Positions 24,950 to 36,300 are shown, counted from the first letter of the stretch. The stretch is DNA of 64,000 nt from Clostridium_AM sp963780135 (GCA_963780135.1 CAWAAR010000003.1:4340001-4404000), one strand, 5' to 3'. Numbers and translations: made by a program. The notes: generated by a model not told the origin, from the sequence alone.

Positions 24950-26803
24950 TTATTTTACTTTAAATGCAAAAACAGTAATATCATCTCTCTGCTCCTCGAT
25001 TCCCATATATTCTTCTAATGTAGTTTCAAATTCAATTTTCATTGAAGTTAAATCGTGAGATTCGCATTTTTGTATCATATTATACAAACGCTTCTTTCCA
25101 AAAGGATAATTTTTTTGTCCTCCATTTTGATGGATAAAACCATCAGTACTGACTATAAATATATCTCCTTTTTCAATTGATATAATCTCATTACATATGG
25201 ATTCGTTTAATTCTATGTAACTATATCCTACTCCCTTACTTTGATGTTTGAAAGTCTTTACCTCTTTATCATGTTTAACATATAACTCCATATTAGCACC
25301 ACAATACAGCAAATTAGATTTTTTATTTATACAAAATATAGCTACATCCAATCCATCATCAACACTTTCTGGATTAGAAGTTTTATTTAAGGTTTCCTTA
25401 AGCTGAGTATGAAGTTCTCTTAAAATTACACTAGGATTGTCTTTGTTTACAGTAGTCACTATATTATGTAATATTGCATTTACGGTCATAGTCATAAGTG
25501 CACCTGGCACACCATGTCCTGTGCAGTCTCCTACTATGAGTATAGTCACATCATCAATTTCTCTTAGCCAGAAAAAATCTCCTCCAACTATATCCCTAGG
25601 TCTCCAAATTACAAAGTTATCTTCAAATGTTTTTTGTATTTTCTCTTCCAAAGGTAAAATTGATTCCTGTAATCTTTTAGCATATTCAATGCTATCCTTT
25701 ATTTTTTCATTAGATTCTTTTAATTCTTTGGTTCTTATATCAACCTTATTCTCAAGTTCTGCATTTAACAGCATAGCTTGTCTATAAGGATTAGCAATTT
25801 TTTTAGAAATAAAATAATATAACAACATAAAAAATAATAAAACTAAAATTACAGTTACAATAGTATGAATTCTTAATGAATCAATTAATGATATACTTTC
25901 CTTTCTTGGAATCTTATAAAACAAAGTCCAATTGGTTGAATTTAACGGACAATAAGCATAATCTACAATTTCATTATTAGTATCATAATATTGTGATACT
26001 TTAACATTTTCTTTTTCATTGCCATTTTGGCTTTGAACCGTCTTAACTACATCCTTTGGTAAAAAATCTTTAACCTTTTTTCCTATATCTTCTCTTTTAT
26101 CAGAAAGCTTAATTACACCATTTTCATCTACCATCCAAAGATTGCTCTTTTTACCTACCTTAAACTCTTTAAACTCCTTTGTTATACTGTTTAAATTTAA
26201 ACCAACCCCAGTTATACCAATAGGGTCTTCTGGATTTCCCATAATTGTATTTACAAAAAGAAAGGATTCATCCAGTGCAATATCATAATTTACATTAAAG
26301 GTAATTTGTTTTTTAGATTTAAGCATTTGGAAAAACCATTTATCGTCAGGATTACTTTCCGATAGAACCATAAAGTTTTTATTATTTTTATTTGAATTCT
26401 GTCTTAAATAATAATTTTTTGTCTTTACTCCTGCTATAAAAGCATAATTGTAATCGTAAGAAGTTTCAATATTTTCCAAGTTACCTAAAACTAATTTTCC
26501 AAGTTCCTCATCCTTTTCTTCCCCATTTATCCACTTTACATTTAAGGTATCCCTGGCAAAAATATAAGAAGTTTCAGAAGCTCTGTTAATACGCCCGTCT
26601 ATCTGAGACGCCATTGATTTTACCATAAAAACAATATCTTGGGACTTAGCTTTAGTTATAAGAGATTTTTTGGTGTTATTATATCCTAAATATGCTGTAA
26701 TAATTACTGCAAAGCATATAATTATACTGGATATAAAAATTATTCTAAAAATGTTTTTTATATAAGATTGGCTAAATTCTTTAGGTGATCCTTTTTCTTT
26801 CAT
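24950..26803 (-). CDS. siaA: SiaA-like membrane PP2C/SpoIIE phosphatase with Cache sensor
   Basis: 617 residues. Helix 1 about 17-38, extracellular Cache-type sensor about 45-295, helix 2 about 298-320, coiled coil about 335-385, and a C-terminal SpoIIE/PP2C domain with metal-binding motifs: RDIVGGDFFW, VGDCTGHGVPGALMT, and near the end STDGFIHQ and EQRDDITVF. The family removes phosphate from a Ser/Thr on its partner, here the DUF1987 protein. Ribosome site GAGGAA before ATG 26803. Gene order and domain types match the SiaABCD partner switch; the external signal is unknown. Confidence 0.87.
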   Translation of the reverse strand: MKEKGSPKEFSQSYIKNIFRIIFISSIIICFAVIITAYLGYNNTKKSLITKAKSQDIVFMVKSMASQIDGRINRASETSYIFARDTLNVKWINGEEKDEELGKLVLGNLENIETSYDYNYAFIAGVKTKNYYLRQNSNKNNKNFMVLSESNPDDKWFFQMLKSKKQITFNVNYDIALDESFLFVNTIMGNPEDPIGITGVGLNLNSITKEFKEFKVGKKSNLWMVDENGVIKLSDKREDIGKKVKDFLPKDVVKTVQSQNGNEKENVKVSQYYDTNNEIVDYAYCPLNSTNWTLFYKIPRKESISLIDSLRIHTIVTVILVLLFFMLLYYFISKKIANPYRQAMLLNAELENKVDIRTKELKESNEKIKDSIEYAKRLQESILPLEEKIQKTFEDNFVIWRPRDIVGGDFFWLREIDDVTILIVGDCTGHGVPGALMTMTVNAILHNIVTTVNKDNPSVILRELHTQLKETLNKTSNPESVDDGLDVAIFCINKKSNLLYCGANMELYVKHDKEVKTFKHQSKGVGYSYIELNESICNEIISIEKGDIFIVSTDGFIHQNGGQKNYPFGKKRLYNMIQKCESHDLTSMKIEFETTLEEYMGIEEQRDDITVFAFKVK

Positions 26804-26806
26804 TTT

Positions 26807-27190
26807 TTATTCCTCTTCATTGATTGAAATAAAATTAAAAGGAATATCTATATCCATTTTAAAATCTTGTCCCATGTCATAATCAAAGCCATTATCCTCA
26901 TCATAATACCAGTTTATCACAATGCTTTTTCCATTTTTATAATTAGTATTTAACTTATCAAACAATATAATTAAACACTTTATGCTACTAGTATTGATAT
27001 ATGAAAGTTGAAAATCTACAGTTAATTTTTCAAAATTAGTAAAATATTCATCTATGAGCTTATAAATAGGTTCATAAAATCCATAAGCATTTTCTGGATA
27101 AGACTCACCTTTAAAAATTAATTTATTATGTTCTGGATTGAACTCCACATAAGGAGTACTTTTTGTATTTTCAAGCACAAAATTATTCAT
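26807..27190 (-). CDS. siaC: SiaC-like protein (DUF1987)
   Basis: 127 residues, soluble alpha/beta. Opens with STPYVEFNPEHNKLIFKGES and carries YINTSSIKCL at 64-73, the region of the phosphorylated Thr (T68) in Pseudomonas SiaC; here T67 or S68 is the likely acceptor. GAGGTG lies six bases before ATG. Three bases separate it from the phosphatase gene and nine from siaB. Expected role: phosphorylated by SiaB, dephosphorylated by SiaA, and in the free form activates the diguanylate cyclase. Confidence 0.87.
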   Translation of the reverse strand: MNNFVLENTKSTPYVEFNPEHNKLIFKGESYPENAYGFYEPIYKLIDEYFTNFEKLTVDFQLSYINTSSIKCLIILFDKLNTNYKNGKSIVINWYYDEDNGFDYDMGQDFKMDIDIPFNFISINEEE

Positions 27191-27199
27191 TTTTTCACC

Positions 27200-27745
27200 T
27201 CATATTGTTACAGTTAGTGTATAGTAATAGTAAGTGTCATCTATTTTCTCAAAATTATATTCAATTCTTTCAGTAGCTTTTCTTGCAATTTGAATCAAAC
27301 CAAGACCGCCTCTGCCACTATTCATATCAATTTCTCTTCTTGATACTTCTCTAAAATAGTTAGTAAGCTCCATATCATCCATTGATATTATTTTATCTAG
27401 TTTTTCTTTTAAGCCTGAAACATCTTTATTTAGTATAGTATTCCCTGAATTTATACAGTATCCTGAATCAGTTCTTGAAATAGCTATTACACCAGACCCA
27501 GCTATAGATAAAAAATCCTCTGTATTTTCTTTTGACACTTCATACTGCTTAATATTTTGTGTTTGTTCAACAAAAGTAAAAAATGCTGAACTAATTTTGC
27601 TTTTTGCAGCTTGTTGAAGTTTTAATCTCTGTTTTAAAGCAGATCCAAGCTCTTCGATTAACCCTTGAGAAAATGTCCCCGAAAATATAAATTCAATATT
27701 TGATTGTTTTAGCTTTTTTTGAAGTAGGTATATTTCATTTTCCAA
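27200..27745 (-). CDS. siaB: SiaB-like kinase (DUF6272)
   Basis: 181 residues from TTG 27745, which has AGAGGAG eight bases upstream; the ATG at 27778 has no ribosome site. The N-terminal strand-helix FIFSGTFSQGLIEELG and the C-terminal GRGGLGLIQIARKA are the features of SiaB proteins; the GRGGLGL stretch corresponds to an ATP-binding G-box of GHKL-type kinases. It phosphorylates SiaC in the known Pseudomonas system. It is first in the four-gene operon, about 180 bases after an extended -10 promoter. Confidence 0.82.
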   Translation of the reverse strand: MENEIYLLQKKLKQSNIEFIFSGTFSQGLIEELGSALKQRLKLQQAAKSKISSAFFTFVEQTQNIKQYEVSKENTEDFLSIAGSGVIAISRTDSGYCINSGNTILNKDVSGLKEKLDKIISMDDMELTNYFREVSRREIDMNSGRGGLGLIQIARKATERIEYNFEKIDDTYYYYTLTVTI

Positions 27746-27926
27746 TATATTCACTCCTCTTAACAAATTATTTTCCATCTAACTTTCAATTTATCCCATG
27801 ATTACCCACTCTGGGTAAGTTCAACTAAGATTCACTTAATAACGTCTTTTCATAATTTAATTTTTAACCAAAACTTTCTTTATAGCGGTTTCTGAGAAAA
27901 GCTAAATCAGAAAAATTCCTAGACTT

Positions 27927-27935
27927 ATTATACCA
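27927..27935 (-). promoter_or_regulatory. Extended -10 promoter of the sia operon with a long leader
   Basis: On the minus strand TGG-TATAAT (27927-27935) is an extended -10; no good -35 is present. The leader to TTG 27745 would be about 175 bases and contains a TTACCC-AGAGT-GGGTAA hairpin near 27800-27816. The stretch 27746-28092 holds no gene. Confidence 0.4.
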
Positions 27936-28092
27936 CAGGTTTATTACAAACCTATTGCATTTCCAGGAAATTTATGTAGTAATCTAATTTATTATGTTAT
28001 TAGTGTTACTCTTTCTTTTTACTAATTAACCACTTAAAATGGTTTAATGTTATATTAAACTTTCTCCTGTAAATTTCAGAAAAAATTTCACC

Positions 28093-28136
28093 AAACTATA
28101 AAAGAGCCACTCATTAAGTGACTCTTTTGTAGTTTG
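28093..28136. terminator. Terminator after the module C permease
   Basis: Long near-palindrome CAAACTA-T-AAAAGAGCCACT / AGTGACTCTTTT-G-TAGTTTG with a five-base loop, immediately after the permease stop on the minus strand. Positions are good to one or two bases. Confidence 0.8.
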
Positions 28137-30571
28137 TTATTCATTATATCTAACTCTATCTATTATAGATTCTTTTCTCAAAAATCTTTCTATCATATAA
28201 GTTATTATTCCTTGAATACATATAAAGGCTGCTGTAATTAATATTATAGGTATAAGTGGTATTTTATATCCACTACTTTTTGCAAAGTCCATATTTAAAT
28301 AAAGCACATAAGAAAGTGAAATTCCTAAAATAACTGATAAAACTATACTTATACCAGAGTAATAAATTCCTTCTATTTGCAGCAATTTTCTAAGTTGAGT
28401 CTTTGAAAGTCCCACAGCTTCCATCATTCCAAACTCTTTTTTTCTTGCCATTATGCTTGTAAACATAGTATTTACGGAATTTAAAATTCCTATTAAACCT
28501 ATTATAGATATTAAACTAACACAAGCAAGGCCCATGCCCTTAAGTTCTAAATCCTGCTTTGCTTTATAATCTTTTCTATCGAAAAATATAGCATTATCAT
28601 TTTCCTTTGATATACTTTCCAAGCTCTTTTTTACGCTTTTATAACTTTCATTATTAATGTCAATACATATCTTTCCTATTCTACTATCCTTAAGTACCTT
28701 GGAATAAGCTGCTTCATGAGTTATAAACTGTGGCCCAACAGCAGTATAGCCAAGCCATCTTGTATTATAACTAACTATAGCTGCTATAGTGAATTCTCTT
28801 TTTATTGAATTATTTTCATTTTTATCCTCCAATATAATTTTATCTCCAACTTTAAGTGGATTCCCAGTATTATGATTATCTCCATTATAATTTACCATAA
28901 CAACTTCATCTTTGTTTTTTAAATTTTCTTTAGAAATTTCTCCTTGCAAAAGATTCTTTTTTAATTCATCCAGCATAGAGTCATCAAATCCAAAAAAATT
29001 ACAATTTATTTCAGGAATACTCTCTCTATCAGAACCTTTAGCTTCCTTATTAAATTTATTTAAAATCTTTTCATCTGTTGTATACAATTCTTTGTGCTTA
29101 AGTATATTTACTTTTTTAATTTCCTTCATTGATTTTACCTTATCTAGTACATCTTTATTTAAAGGATCACTTCCATCATCTCTGCTATGAAGACTTAAAT
29201 TAGCTGAAGTCAGCTCAAAATCACTGGTTACATAGGTATCTTGTCTATTTTTCATACTAGAAAACATTGAAAAAAACAGTATAAACAGTATACCTGTTAA
29301 TGACATAGATACTATAGTAATAATAGTTCTTTTTTGCTTCTCCAAAGATTTAAATAAGCTAACCTTCTTAAGGTAATGGTGCCTTTAGCTTTTCTTTCTT
29401 TTTTCTTTGAATTTAACTCTACACCACTATACCTTATTGCTTCAATAGGAGGTACTTTAGATGCAATTTTGCTTGGCTTTCTAAGGGATATTATTACTGT
29501 AACTAAACTTATAAATCCTGATAAAACAACTATATATGGTGAAGTTTCTAAAGTTAGCTTTACATTCAAAGGAATCAAAGGTATTATAAATAGAGTTAAA
29601 AGATGACCTAAAACAACACCTCCAGGAATTCCTATAAAAGACAATATTAGTCCTTCTTTAAATATGACCCTTTTTATCTGCTTTCTAGTTGCACCTAATG
29701 CAGATAACATTCCAAACTGAGTTATTCTCTCTTTAATAGAAATATAGAAAATATTATATATCACAAGTACTGTTGCTAGTATTACTACAAGTCCTGCAAT
29801 ACCTGCTGGTATAAGAACATCTTTGGATAAACCTAATGCATTTATATACATTTTATTTACATTTATATTTTTATCATTAAGTCCTATACTGCGTCCTACT
29901 TCATAAGCAGTATTTGAAATGTTCCTGCCTTTTACCTTTGCGCTTACTTGAGTAAATCTATATTCAGGTTTTACATTTTTTAAGATATAATCCTTTGAAA
30001 CTATAGCAAGTGCTTTATACCCCTGACTTCTAATAAATTCACCATCATCTAAAATACCAGAAACTACAAACTCACCTTTACCTTCATATTTATAATTCTT
30101 ATTATCTTGGCTATATGAAAGAGTAACCTTTTCTCCAATTTGAGGTTTAACACCTATTTTCTCCAGCATCCATTTTGGCATAGCTATCTCTTTTTCTTTT
30201 TCAGGCCATCTTCCTTCTTTCAATTTAAAATAATCAGTTGTATCCCCTGTAGACTTATCTACATAACACATTTCAATAGAATAAGGCTTATATTCTTCAT
30301 TAAATCCTAAACCTATATATTCATCTACTGACCTAAGTTTCTTATTGTTTTTTAACATTTCAACCTGCTTTTCACTGACATTCTCATACTCTACATGTAA
30401 ATCACCAGTTTGAGCTACAATCTCTCTTATCTGCATCTGTTGAATACTATATGATAAAATACCTATTGTAGTTATTAAGCAAGTTGACAACATTATGGCT
30501 ATAATAACAAGTATATTTTTTAATTTATTTACTTTTAAATTTTTTCTTGAAAGGTTTGACAAACTATTCAC
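28137..30571 (-). pseudogene. Two-FtsX-domain ABC permease split by a one-base frameshift, module C
   Basis: Two overlapping frames: residues 1-419 from GTG 30571 (ribosome site GGAGG, eight bases) ending RRLAYLNLWRSKKELLLL, and a second frame (28137-29345) resuming as KRTIITIVSMSLTG. Joined they give about 820 residues with the same layout as the intact 847-residue paralogue at 15754-18297, whose equivalent reads FNVFRNKKKAVIVMFSLSL. The break is at a run of six A (coding strand; 29330-29335), where one more A restores the frame. The run is not in canonical slippery phase. Recent inactivation or a sequencing error are the main options. Overlaps the ATPase gene by 8 bases. Confidence 0.85.
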
Positions 30572-31244
30572 TTTTCAAACCTCCCAATATTTTTCCATCT
30601 TCTATTCTTATTACCCTATCAGCCATTTGAGCTATTTTATCATTATGAGTTATCATAACTAAAGTTTGATGATATTTTTTAACAGATAACTTAAGAAGAT
30701 TCATTACTTCTTGTCCAGTTTTAGAATCAAGGTTTCCTGTAGGTTCATCAGCTAAAACAATAGAAGGCTTTGTAGATAATGCTCTGGCAATAGCCACTCT
30801 TTGCTGTTGACCACCTGATAGTGCATTGGTAAACATATCTTTTTTATCATAAATGCTCAAAGTCTCCATTAGTTCCTTTATATAATCTTCATCTACCTTT
30901 TTTTCATCTAGTCCAATAGGCAGTACTATATTCTCCCATACATTTAATACAGGAATTAAGTTATAGGATTGAAAAATAAATCCTATTTTTCTCCTTCTAA
31001 ATATAGCAAGCTTATCATCTTTCATAGAATAAACATCATTACCATCAATAAACACTTTGCCACTTGTTGGTCTGTCTAATCCACCCAATAAATGCAAAAG
31101 TGTACTTTTACCAGAACCTGAAGTCCCAACAATAGCTGTAAACTCTCCTTCATTTATATTTAAATTCACATTATCCAAGGCTTTTACTAAATTTTCATCT
31201 TTACCGTAATGCTTCTTTAATTCACTTGTTTTTAATATTTCCAT
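30564..31244 (-). CDS. ABC transporter ATPase (MacB/LolD type), module C
   Basis: 226 residues from ATG 31244, with GGAGG upstream; the TTG at 31259 overlaps that site. Walker A GTSGSGKSTLLH, Q-loop FQSYNLIPVLN, signature LSGGQQQRVAIARA, Walker B IVLADEPTGNLD, H-loop ITHNDK. It is intact although its permease is interrupted. Nearly the same protein as the module B ATPase, showing the two modules are duplicates. Confidence 0.9.
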   Translation of the reverse strand: MEILKTSELKKHYGKDENLVKALDNVNLNINEGEFTAIVGTSGSGKSTLLHLLGGLDRPTSGKVFIDGNDVYSMKDDKLAIFRRRKIGFIFQSYNLIPVLNVWENIVLPIGLDEKKVDEDYIKELMETLSIYDKKDMFTNALSGGQQQRVAIARALSTKPSIVLADEPTGNLDSKTGQEVMNLLKLSVKKYHQTLVMITHNDKIAQMADRVIRIEDGKILGGLKSE

Positions 31245-31363
31245 GATAATTACCTCCAACTTGTATTATAGGTTTGCAGTTAGTAATTTTTTAAGCTGCT
31301 TGTTAACTTATAAAACTGCATATCCATAGTTAGAGGATACCACTTTATTCTTTCATTTTGCTT

Positions 31364-32617
31364 TCAATGTTGATAACAGTTTTGTAAGAAAAGACTAAAG
31401 GTTGTTCCTATATCTTTTTCAGATTGTACTGTTATGCATCCTCCCTGATCTTCTAATATTTTTCTTGTAAGATACAATCCTACACCAGATCCCTCTGATT
31501 CTTGTACTATTTTGGAATTTCCCCTATAAAATCTTTTAAAAATATTATTAATTTCTTTCTCTTCTATGCCCATACCATTATCTTCTATATCTACTCTTAT
31601 ATAAGTTTCCATTTTATTTGTACTAATTTTTATTTTACCACCTGTTTTTGTATATTTAATTGCATTTTCTATAACATTAATAATTGCTTCTTTTGTCCAT
31701 TTATAATCATGAAAAATAAAAATACTTTCATCACTTTCTAGACTTATATCAATATCCTTTTTTGAAGCTTTTAAATATACCTCATTAACCGCCCTAAATA
31801 TAGTTTCTTTAATATCTCCTTTTTCTCTTTTTAAATTAATCATACCTGCTTCTAATCTAGATAATTTAACTAAAGAACCAGTTAGCCATTCTAATTTGTT
31901 TATGTCCCCTCTACTTCTATTTAAAAACTCTATTTTTTCATTATCTTCCACACCCTCTTCTAATAAAAGTGAATTAAACATCTTTATAGATGATAGTGGA
32001 GTTTTTAGTTGATGTGATATATCCGTTATTAAGGATTTTATATTTTCTTTTTCTAAAGACTCAAAACTAAGCTTAAGCCTTCTTGTGAGCTGTTCAAATT
32101 GAATAGAAATTCTTGATAACATTCCTTCTTCATTACTTAATATATTTACCGAATAATCTCCATCCATTACTTTATCTATATTCCTTGAAAAATCCTCCAT
32201 TCTTTGTCCAAAACATTTACTTCCTCTTAAAAATAAAATAACATTTACTAATATCATTATTAAAGCAATAACCATACTGTATCTAATAAATTTATAAAAA
32301 CTATCTTTAAAAATATCATCTTCAAAAGCTCTTGTATTCATGTCATATCCATATTTTAACAAAGTTTTATTTCCTACTTCAGTAAACTTTTCATCTTTTT
32401 TATTTATTACTGTTTTTACTATTTCTACTTCGCTTTCTGGATAAATACTTACCAGCTTTCCTACCATGTTTTGATTTAAATTAATTTGATTTCTATGAAT
32501 TTGTTCTAGAAAATAGTACTCAGAAATTAAGAACATAGACCACATAGAAAACAAACTAATTATTAATATGGTCATCATTTTTTTTAATAAAGGTTCTTTT
32601 TTTATATAATCAATCAC
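31364..32617 (-). CDS. Sensor histidine kinase, module C
   Basis: 417 residues from GTG 32617 (GAGAGGTG upstream; ATG 32641 lies deep in the regulator gene). Helix 1 about 14-32, extracytoplasmic part about 33-110, helix 2 about 112-130, HAMP-like linker to about 182, then H-box TDISHQLKTPL with H202 and ATP-binding motifs NAIKYT, DNGMGI and GVGLYLTR. Unlike the module B kinase it has a real outer domain of about 78 residues. Four-base overlap (GTGA) with the regulator gene. Confidence 0.87.
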   Translation of the reverse strand: MIDYIKKEPLLKKMMTILIISLFSMWSMFLISEYYFLEQIHRNQINLNQNMVGKLVSIYPESEVEIVKTVINKKDEKFTEVGNKTLLKYGYDMNTRAFEDDIFKDSFYKFIRYSMVIALIMILVNVILFLRGSKCFGQRMEDFSRNIDKVMDGDYSVNILSNEEGMLSRISIQFEQLTRRLKLSFESLEKENIKSLITDISHQLKTPLSSIKMFNSLLLEEGVEDNEKIEFLNRSRGDINKLEWLTGSLVKLSRLEAGMINLKREKGDIKETIFRAVNEVYLKASKKDIDISLESDESIFIFHDYKWTKEAIINVIENAIKYTKTGGKIKISTNKMETYIRVDIEDNGMGIEEKEINNIFKRFYRGNSKIVQESEGSGVGLYLTRKILEDQGGCITVQSEKDIGTTFSLFLQNCYQH

Positions 32618-33306
32618 TGCTTTATACACCTCTCTGACCATACATAGCCTATGCCTCTCACAACCTTAATATACTTAGGATTTGAAGGGTCTATCTCTAT
32701 CTTTTCTCTAAGTCTTCTTATGTTCACAGCAACTGTATTAGAGCCCACAAATTCTCCATCTAAATCCCATAATTCATTTAAAAGCTGCTCTCTTTTAATA
32801 ATCTGTCCTCCATTAATCATTAAGTACTTTAATAGCTTTAGTTCCGTTTTGCTTAAAATCACCTCTTTTTCATCCTTTAACACTTTCATTTCTTCAGGAT
32901 AAAAAATTATATTTCCAGAAACAAGCTTTTCACTAAATTTGTTTTTTGTGTTTCTTCTAAGAAATGCATTTATTTTTGACATTAAAATCATAAAGCTAAA
33001 AGGTTTTGTTATATAGTCGTCTGCACCCATATCAAGTGCTGTAACTATATCCACTTCTTCATCACAAGCAGTTAAAAATATAATAAGAACTTCACTATAT
33101 TTTCTTATTTCGCTGCAAAATTCAAAACCATTTCCATCTGGAAGTCCTACATCTAATATGACAAGATCAACAGGTTCTCTATTAAATATTTCTCTAGCTT
33201 CCTTTAAATTTTTAGCAGAGAAAACATTCATACCTTCTTTATCTAATTTAAAGCTAATTCCTCTATTTAAAGATTCATCATCCTCTACTAATAAAATATT
33301 TTCCAT
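32614..33306 (-). CDS. OmpR-family response regulator, module C
   Basis: 230 residues. D9/D10, D52 (ILDVGLPDG) and K101 (TKPFS) in the receiver; winged helix with KREQLLNELWD and NIRRLREKIE. AAGGAG lies before ATG 33306. First gene of module C; presumably drives the ATPase-permease pair from the gap 31245-31363. Confidence 0.88.
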   Translation of the reverse strand: MENILLVEDDESLNRGISFKLDKEGMNVFSAKNLKEAREIFNREPVDLVILDVGLPDGNGFEFCSEIRKYSEVLIIFLTACDEEVDIVTALDMGADDYITKPFSFMILMSKINAFLRRNTKNKFSEKLVSGNIIFYPEEMKVLKDEKEVILSKTELKLLKYLMINGGQIIKREQLLNELWDLDGEFVGSNTVAVNIRRLREKIEIDPSNPKYIKVVRGIGYVWSERCIKQ

Positions 33307-33343
33307 ACAAATCTCCTTAATGTATTTAAATATGATTATATTT

Positions 33344-33383
33344 AAAAAGGCATCTACCTTATGTTTTTAGTAGATGTCTTTTT
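33344..33383. terminator. Terminator of the DUF445 gene
   Basis: 13-bp stem AAAAAGGCATCTA / TAGATGTCTTTTT (one G-T pair) with a 14-base loop, 14 bases after the DUF445 stop on the minus strand. Confidence 0.85.
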
Positions 33384-33396
33384 ACTCTTTTAAAAT

Positions 33397-36300
33397 TTAC
33401 TTTTCTAATTTATTTTTCAATCCACAAGCTCCATATAGTACAAAAGAAACAATTCCTATAATCCAATGTAATCCAAAGAAGGCTCCACCAAAACCATATA
33501 ATTTTAGTTTATCAAAATACTTCTTAGCGAAAGAATTAAATAGATCTTCTATTTCCTTAGCATCCATATTATTTATTTGTTTTTCTGTAATTCCTTTAAA
33601 ATCAATGCTGCTAATTACATTTGAAAAATTATCTTCTGCTGCATCTATACTTGATTTGATCATTATATTAAATATATCTTTTTTTGTATCATTATCTATA
33701 ATATTTAAATTATTTTTTGTAATGTCTTTAATTACAGCAGCTATTACATCTTTTATTTCTTTATCTATCTCTTCATTTTCCATAAGTCCTTTTATAACAT
33801 ATAATATTGAACTATTAAGCTCCTTTAAATCGAATAATTCTTTAACAGTTTTTTTCTTTATTTTATCATTTATTAAAACTTCTACAAAACCTTCTACATT
33901 CTGTTTTACTGCCTTACTTGTAAATGCCAATTCACTAAACTTTTTAGATATATCGTAAGCATCCTCATTATTGATTCCTTCTGTAAAAGTATTAACTTTC
34001 TTAGATAAAATTAAGTTTTCAAAAATTGTATAAACAAGTTTACCATTTTCATTTATAAGCAGCTCTTTATTAGCATTTATACTATTTCCAAGCTCTTCTT
34101 TTATAAATATAATCTCTTCTTTAAATATATCTTCTAAATCATTTATATTATTAACAGATATATCCTTTAAGTAATCTTGCATTTCAATTTTTATTAAAGA
34201 ATTAAACATGCCATTTGTTATTTTCATTATATTATCTTCTAATATACACAAATTTTCTTTGCTATTAACAATATTAAAAATTTCTTGACTTTCAAATCTA
34301 ACATTTAATTCACCAACTGTACTGCTTAAAACTTTGTCTCCCGTGAAGTTTGCTAATATTTGATAAAGTTCTCCCTTTTTAGCTTCTATAAAATCGGGGA
34401 TTTTCTCATTTACTAAATTATCTACTACATCATATACTATTTGGTCTCCACCTAACATATTATATCCTATTTTTTCAAAGAAACCTAAACTCTCCTGAAT
34501 AGTGCCTGCAGCACCTTCTGCTATGTTTTGCTGGTTATCCACTAATTTTTTCGAAACATATGTAATTATACTATCCATTATATAGTTAAATTTGTCTCCT
34601 AGTATTTTTACAAAGAAACCATTAAATAACTCACTTATTTTTTTATCAGGAGAAACCTCCTTTAAAATTACAGTTTTAAGAGAATTAAAAACTTCATCCT
34701 TAGTTTCTTCAGACATAATTTTGTTTCTTATTAATTCATTCAAAGATTCATTAACCTTTAATATATAACTAGAGTTAACTATTTCATTAACAGGTTTATT
34801 CACTAATTCTTTATATTCATTAGAAAATAACTGTAAAAATTTAGCCTCTTCATTGAAATAATTTAGTAAGTTATTTATTTCTTCTTCAATTTTATTATTT
34901 AACTTATTTTGTATTGATGTTTTAAAGGGTTTTGGAATTACCTCTGAAATCCTTTTTTCAGATTTTAAAAATTCTTCTAAGCTGTTACTTATAATTTTAT
35001 GAGATTCTTTAATATTTTCTAGAATTTCTTTTACTATTTTATTTTCAATGTTTGAAGAAGAAATATTAGAAGCACTAAAATCACTTAATTCAGTAACTAA
35101 TGAACTTGATATATTCCCTTTGTTCTTATGAATAAGCTCTTTAATATATTTATAGCTTTTGCTGGTTATAATATCTGAATACTTGTATAGAACATCTGAT
35201 GCTATTTTATAATCATCAACTGAAATCTTTTCTTCAAGTTTTTTATAGATAACATCCTCATTTTTATTAAATAAAGACTGCATACTATTTTTATCCAATA
35301 AGCTTTCATCAACAAAAACACTCATAGATTTTGCAAATTTAGGTTTTCTAGTAGCCACTACACCAGGCGTAAAAGGTATTTTTATGCCAAACAATCTCTT
35401 TTCTGTATAAGGTCTAAAAAGCATTGTTATTGCTTGAACATTTGTAATCCAACCAACGAAGCCATATACAACTAAATTAATAATAGTTACAGTTAAAATA
35501 CTATATCCTGTTGTAGATTTATCATAAAAGTACATACCTATACCAGCAATTGCTCCAAGAAGTGCACCAATTACTGTAATTGGCTTCATTTCTTTTCCCA
35601 TAAATTCTTCAACAGCCACTTTAAGCTCTTCATCTTTTAATTTCGATAAGTTCTTTGAGATTGTTTCCTTTATGTTTCCTTTAACAACACATTCCAAATT
35701 ATTGTTTAACCATAATTCAATATTCTTTGTTAATATCTCATCTATATTTTCTATTTTATTTATTCCATCATAAATTTTTTCTACTTCTATGTTTTTACAA
35801 TTGAGGGTTAAATTATTTGCTTTGTTTAATATCTTATCTATAACTTCACTTAATAGATTTTCTCTTTCTTTTTCATTTAAACTGCTATACAAGCTACTAT
35901 TTTCTATAGAGCTTGTTAGTTCTTTAGAAAGCAACTCTATTATATAACTTCTATTATTGCTTAATTGTTCTATTAAGGATGTTTTAATGCTATTACTATT
36001 TTCACAGACAATTTCTTCATTTAATAACTGGTTAAGCTTTAAAGCATTAATATTTTTTAAAGCTTTAAGTACTTCTCCTTTTACCAATTTAGTAATGCTA
36101 TCTGAATATATATACTTATTTTTTATTACATTTATTATAGGCTCTTTAATATGTGCTTCAAAAATGCTGATCAAATCTAATTTACAAATATCTCTTATTC
36201 TCTTACTTGAAATTTCTAAAACATATGCTTCTAAACTACTATCTATATAGTTATTAAAATTATAATTTATAAACTCACTAAGACTTTCTGAAGTAAGCAC

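Noticed and set aside
27746..28092. Possible riboswitch in the leader of the sia operon
   Set aside because: Only short local hairpins are visible and no c-di-GMP, c-di-AMP or other riboswitch core could be recognised.
29312..29345. Separate translation start (TTG 29345) for the second half of the module C permease
   Set aside because: No ribosome site precedes it, and the half-protein lines up as the direct continuation of the first half.
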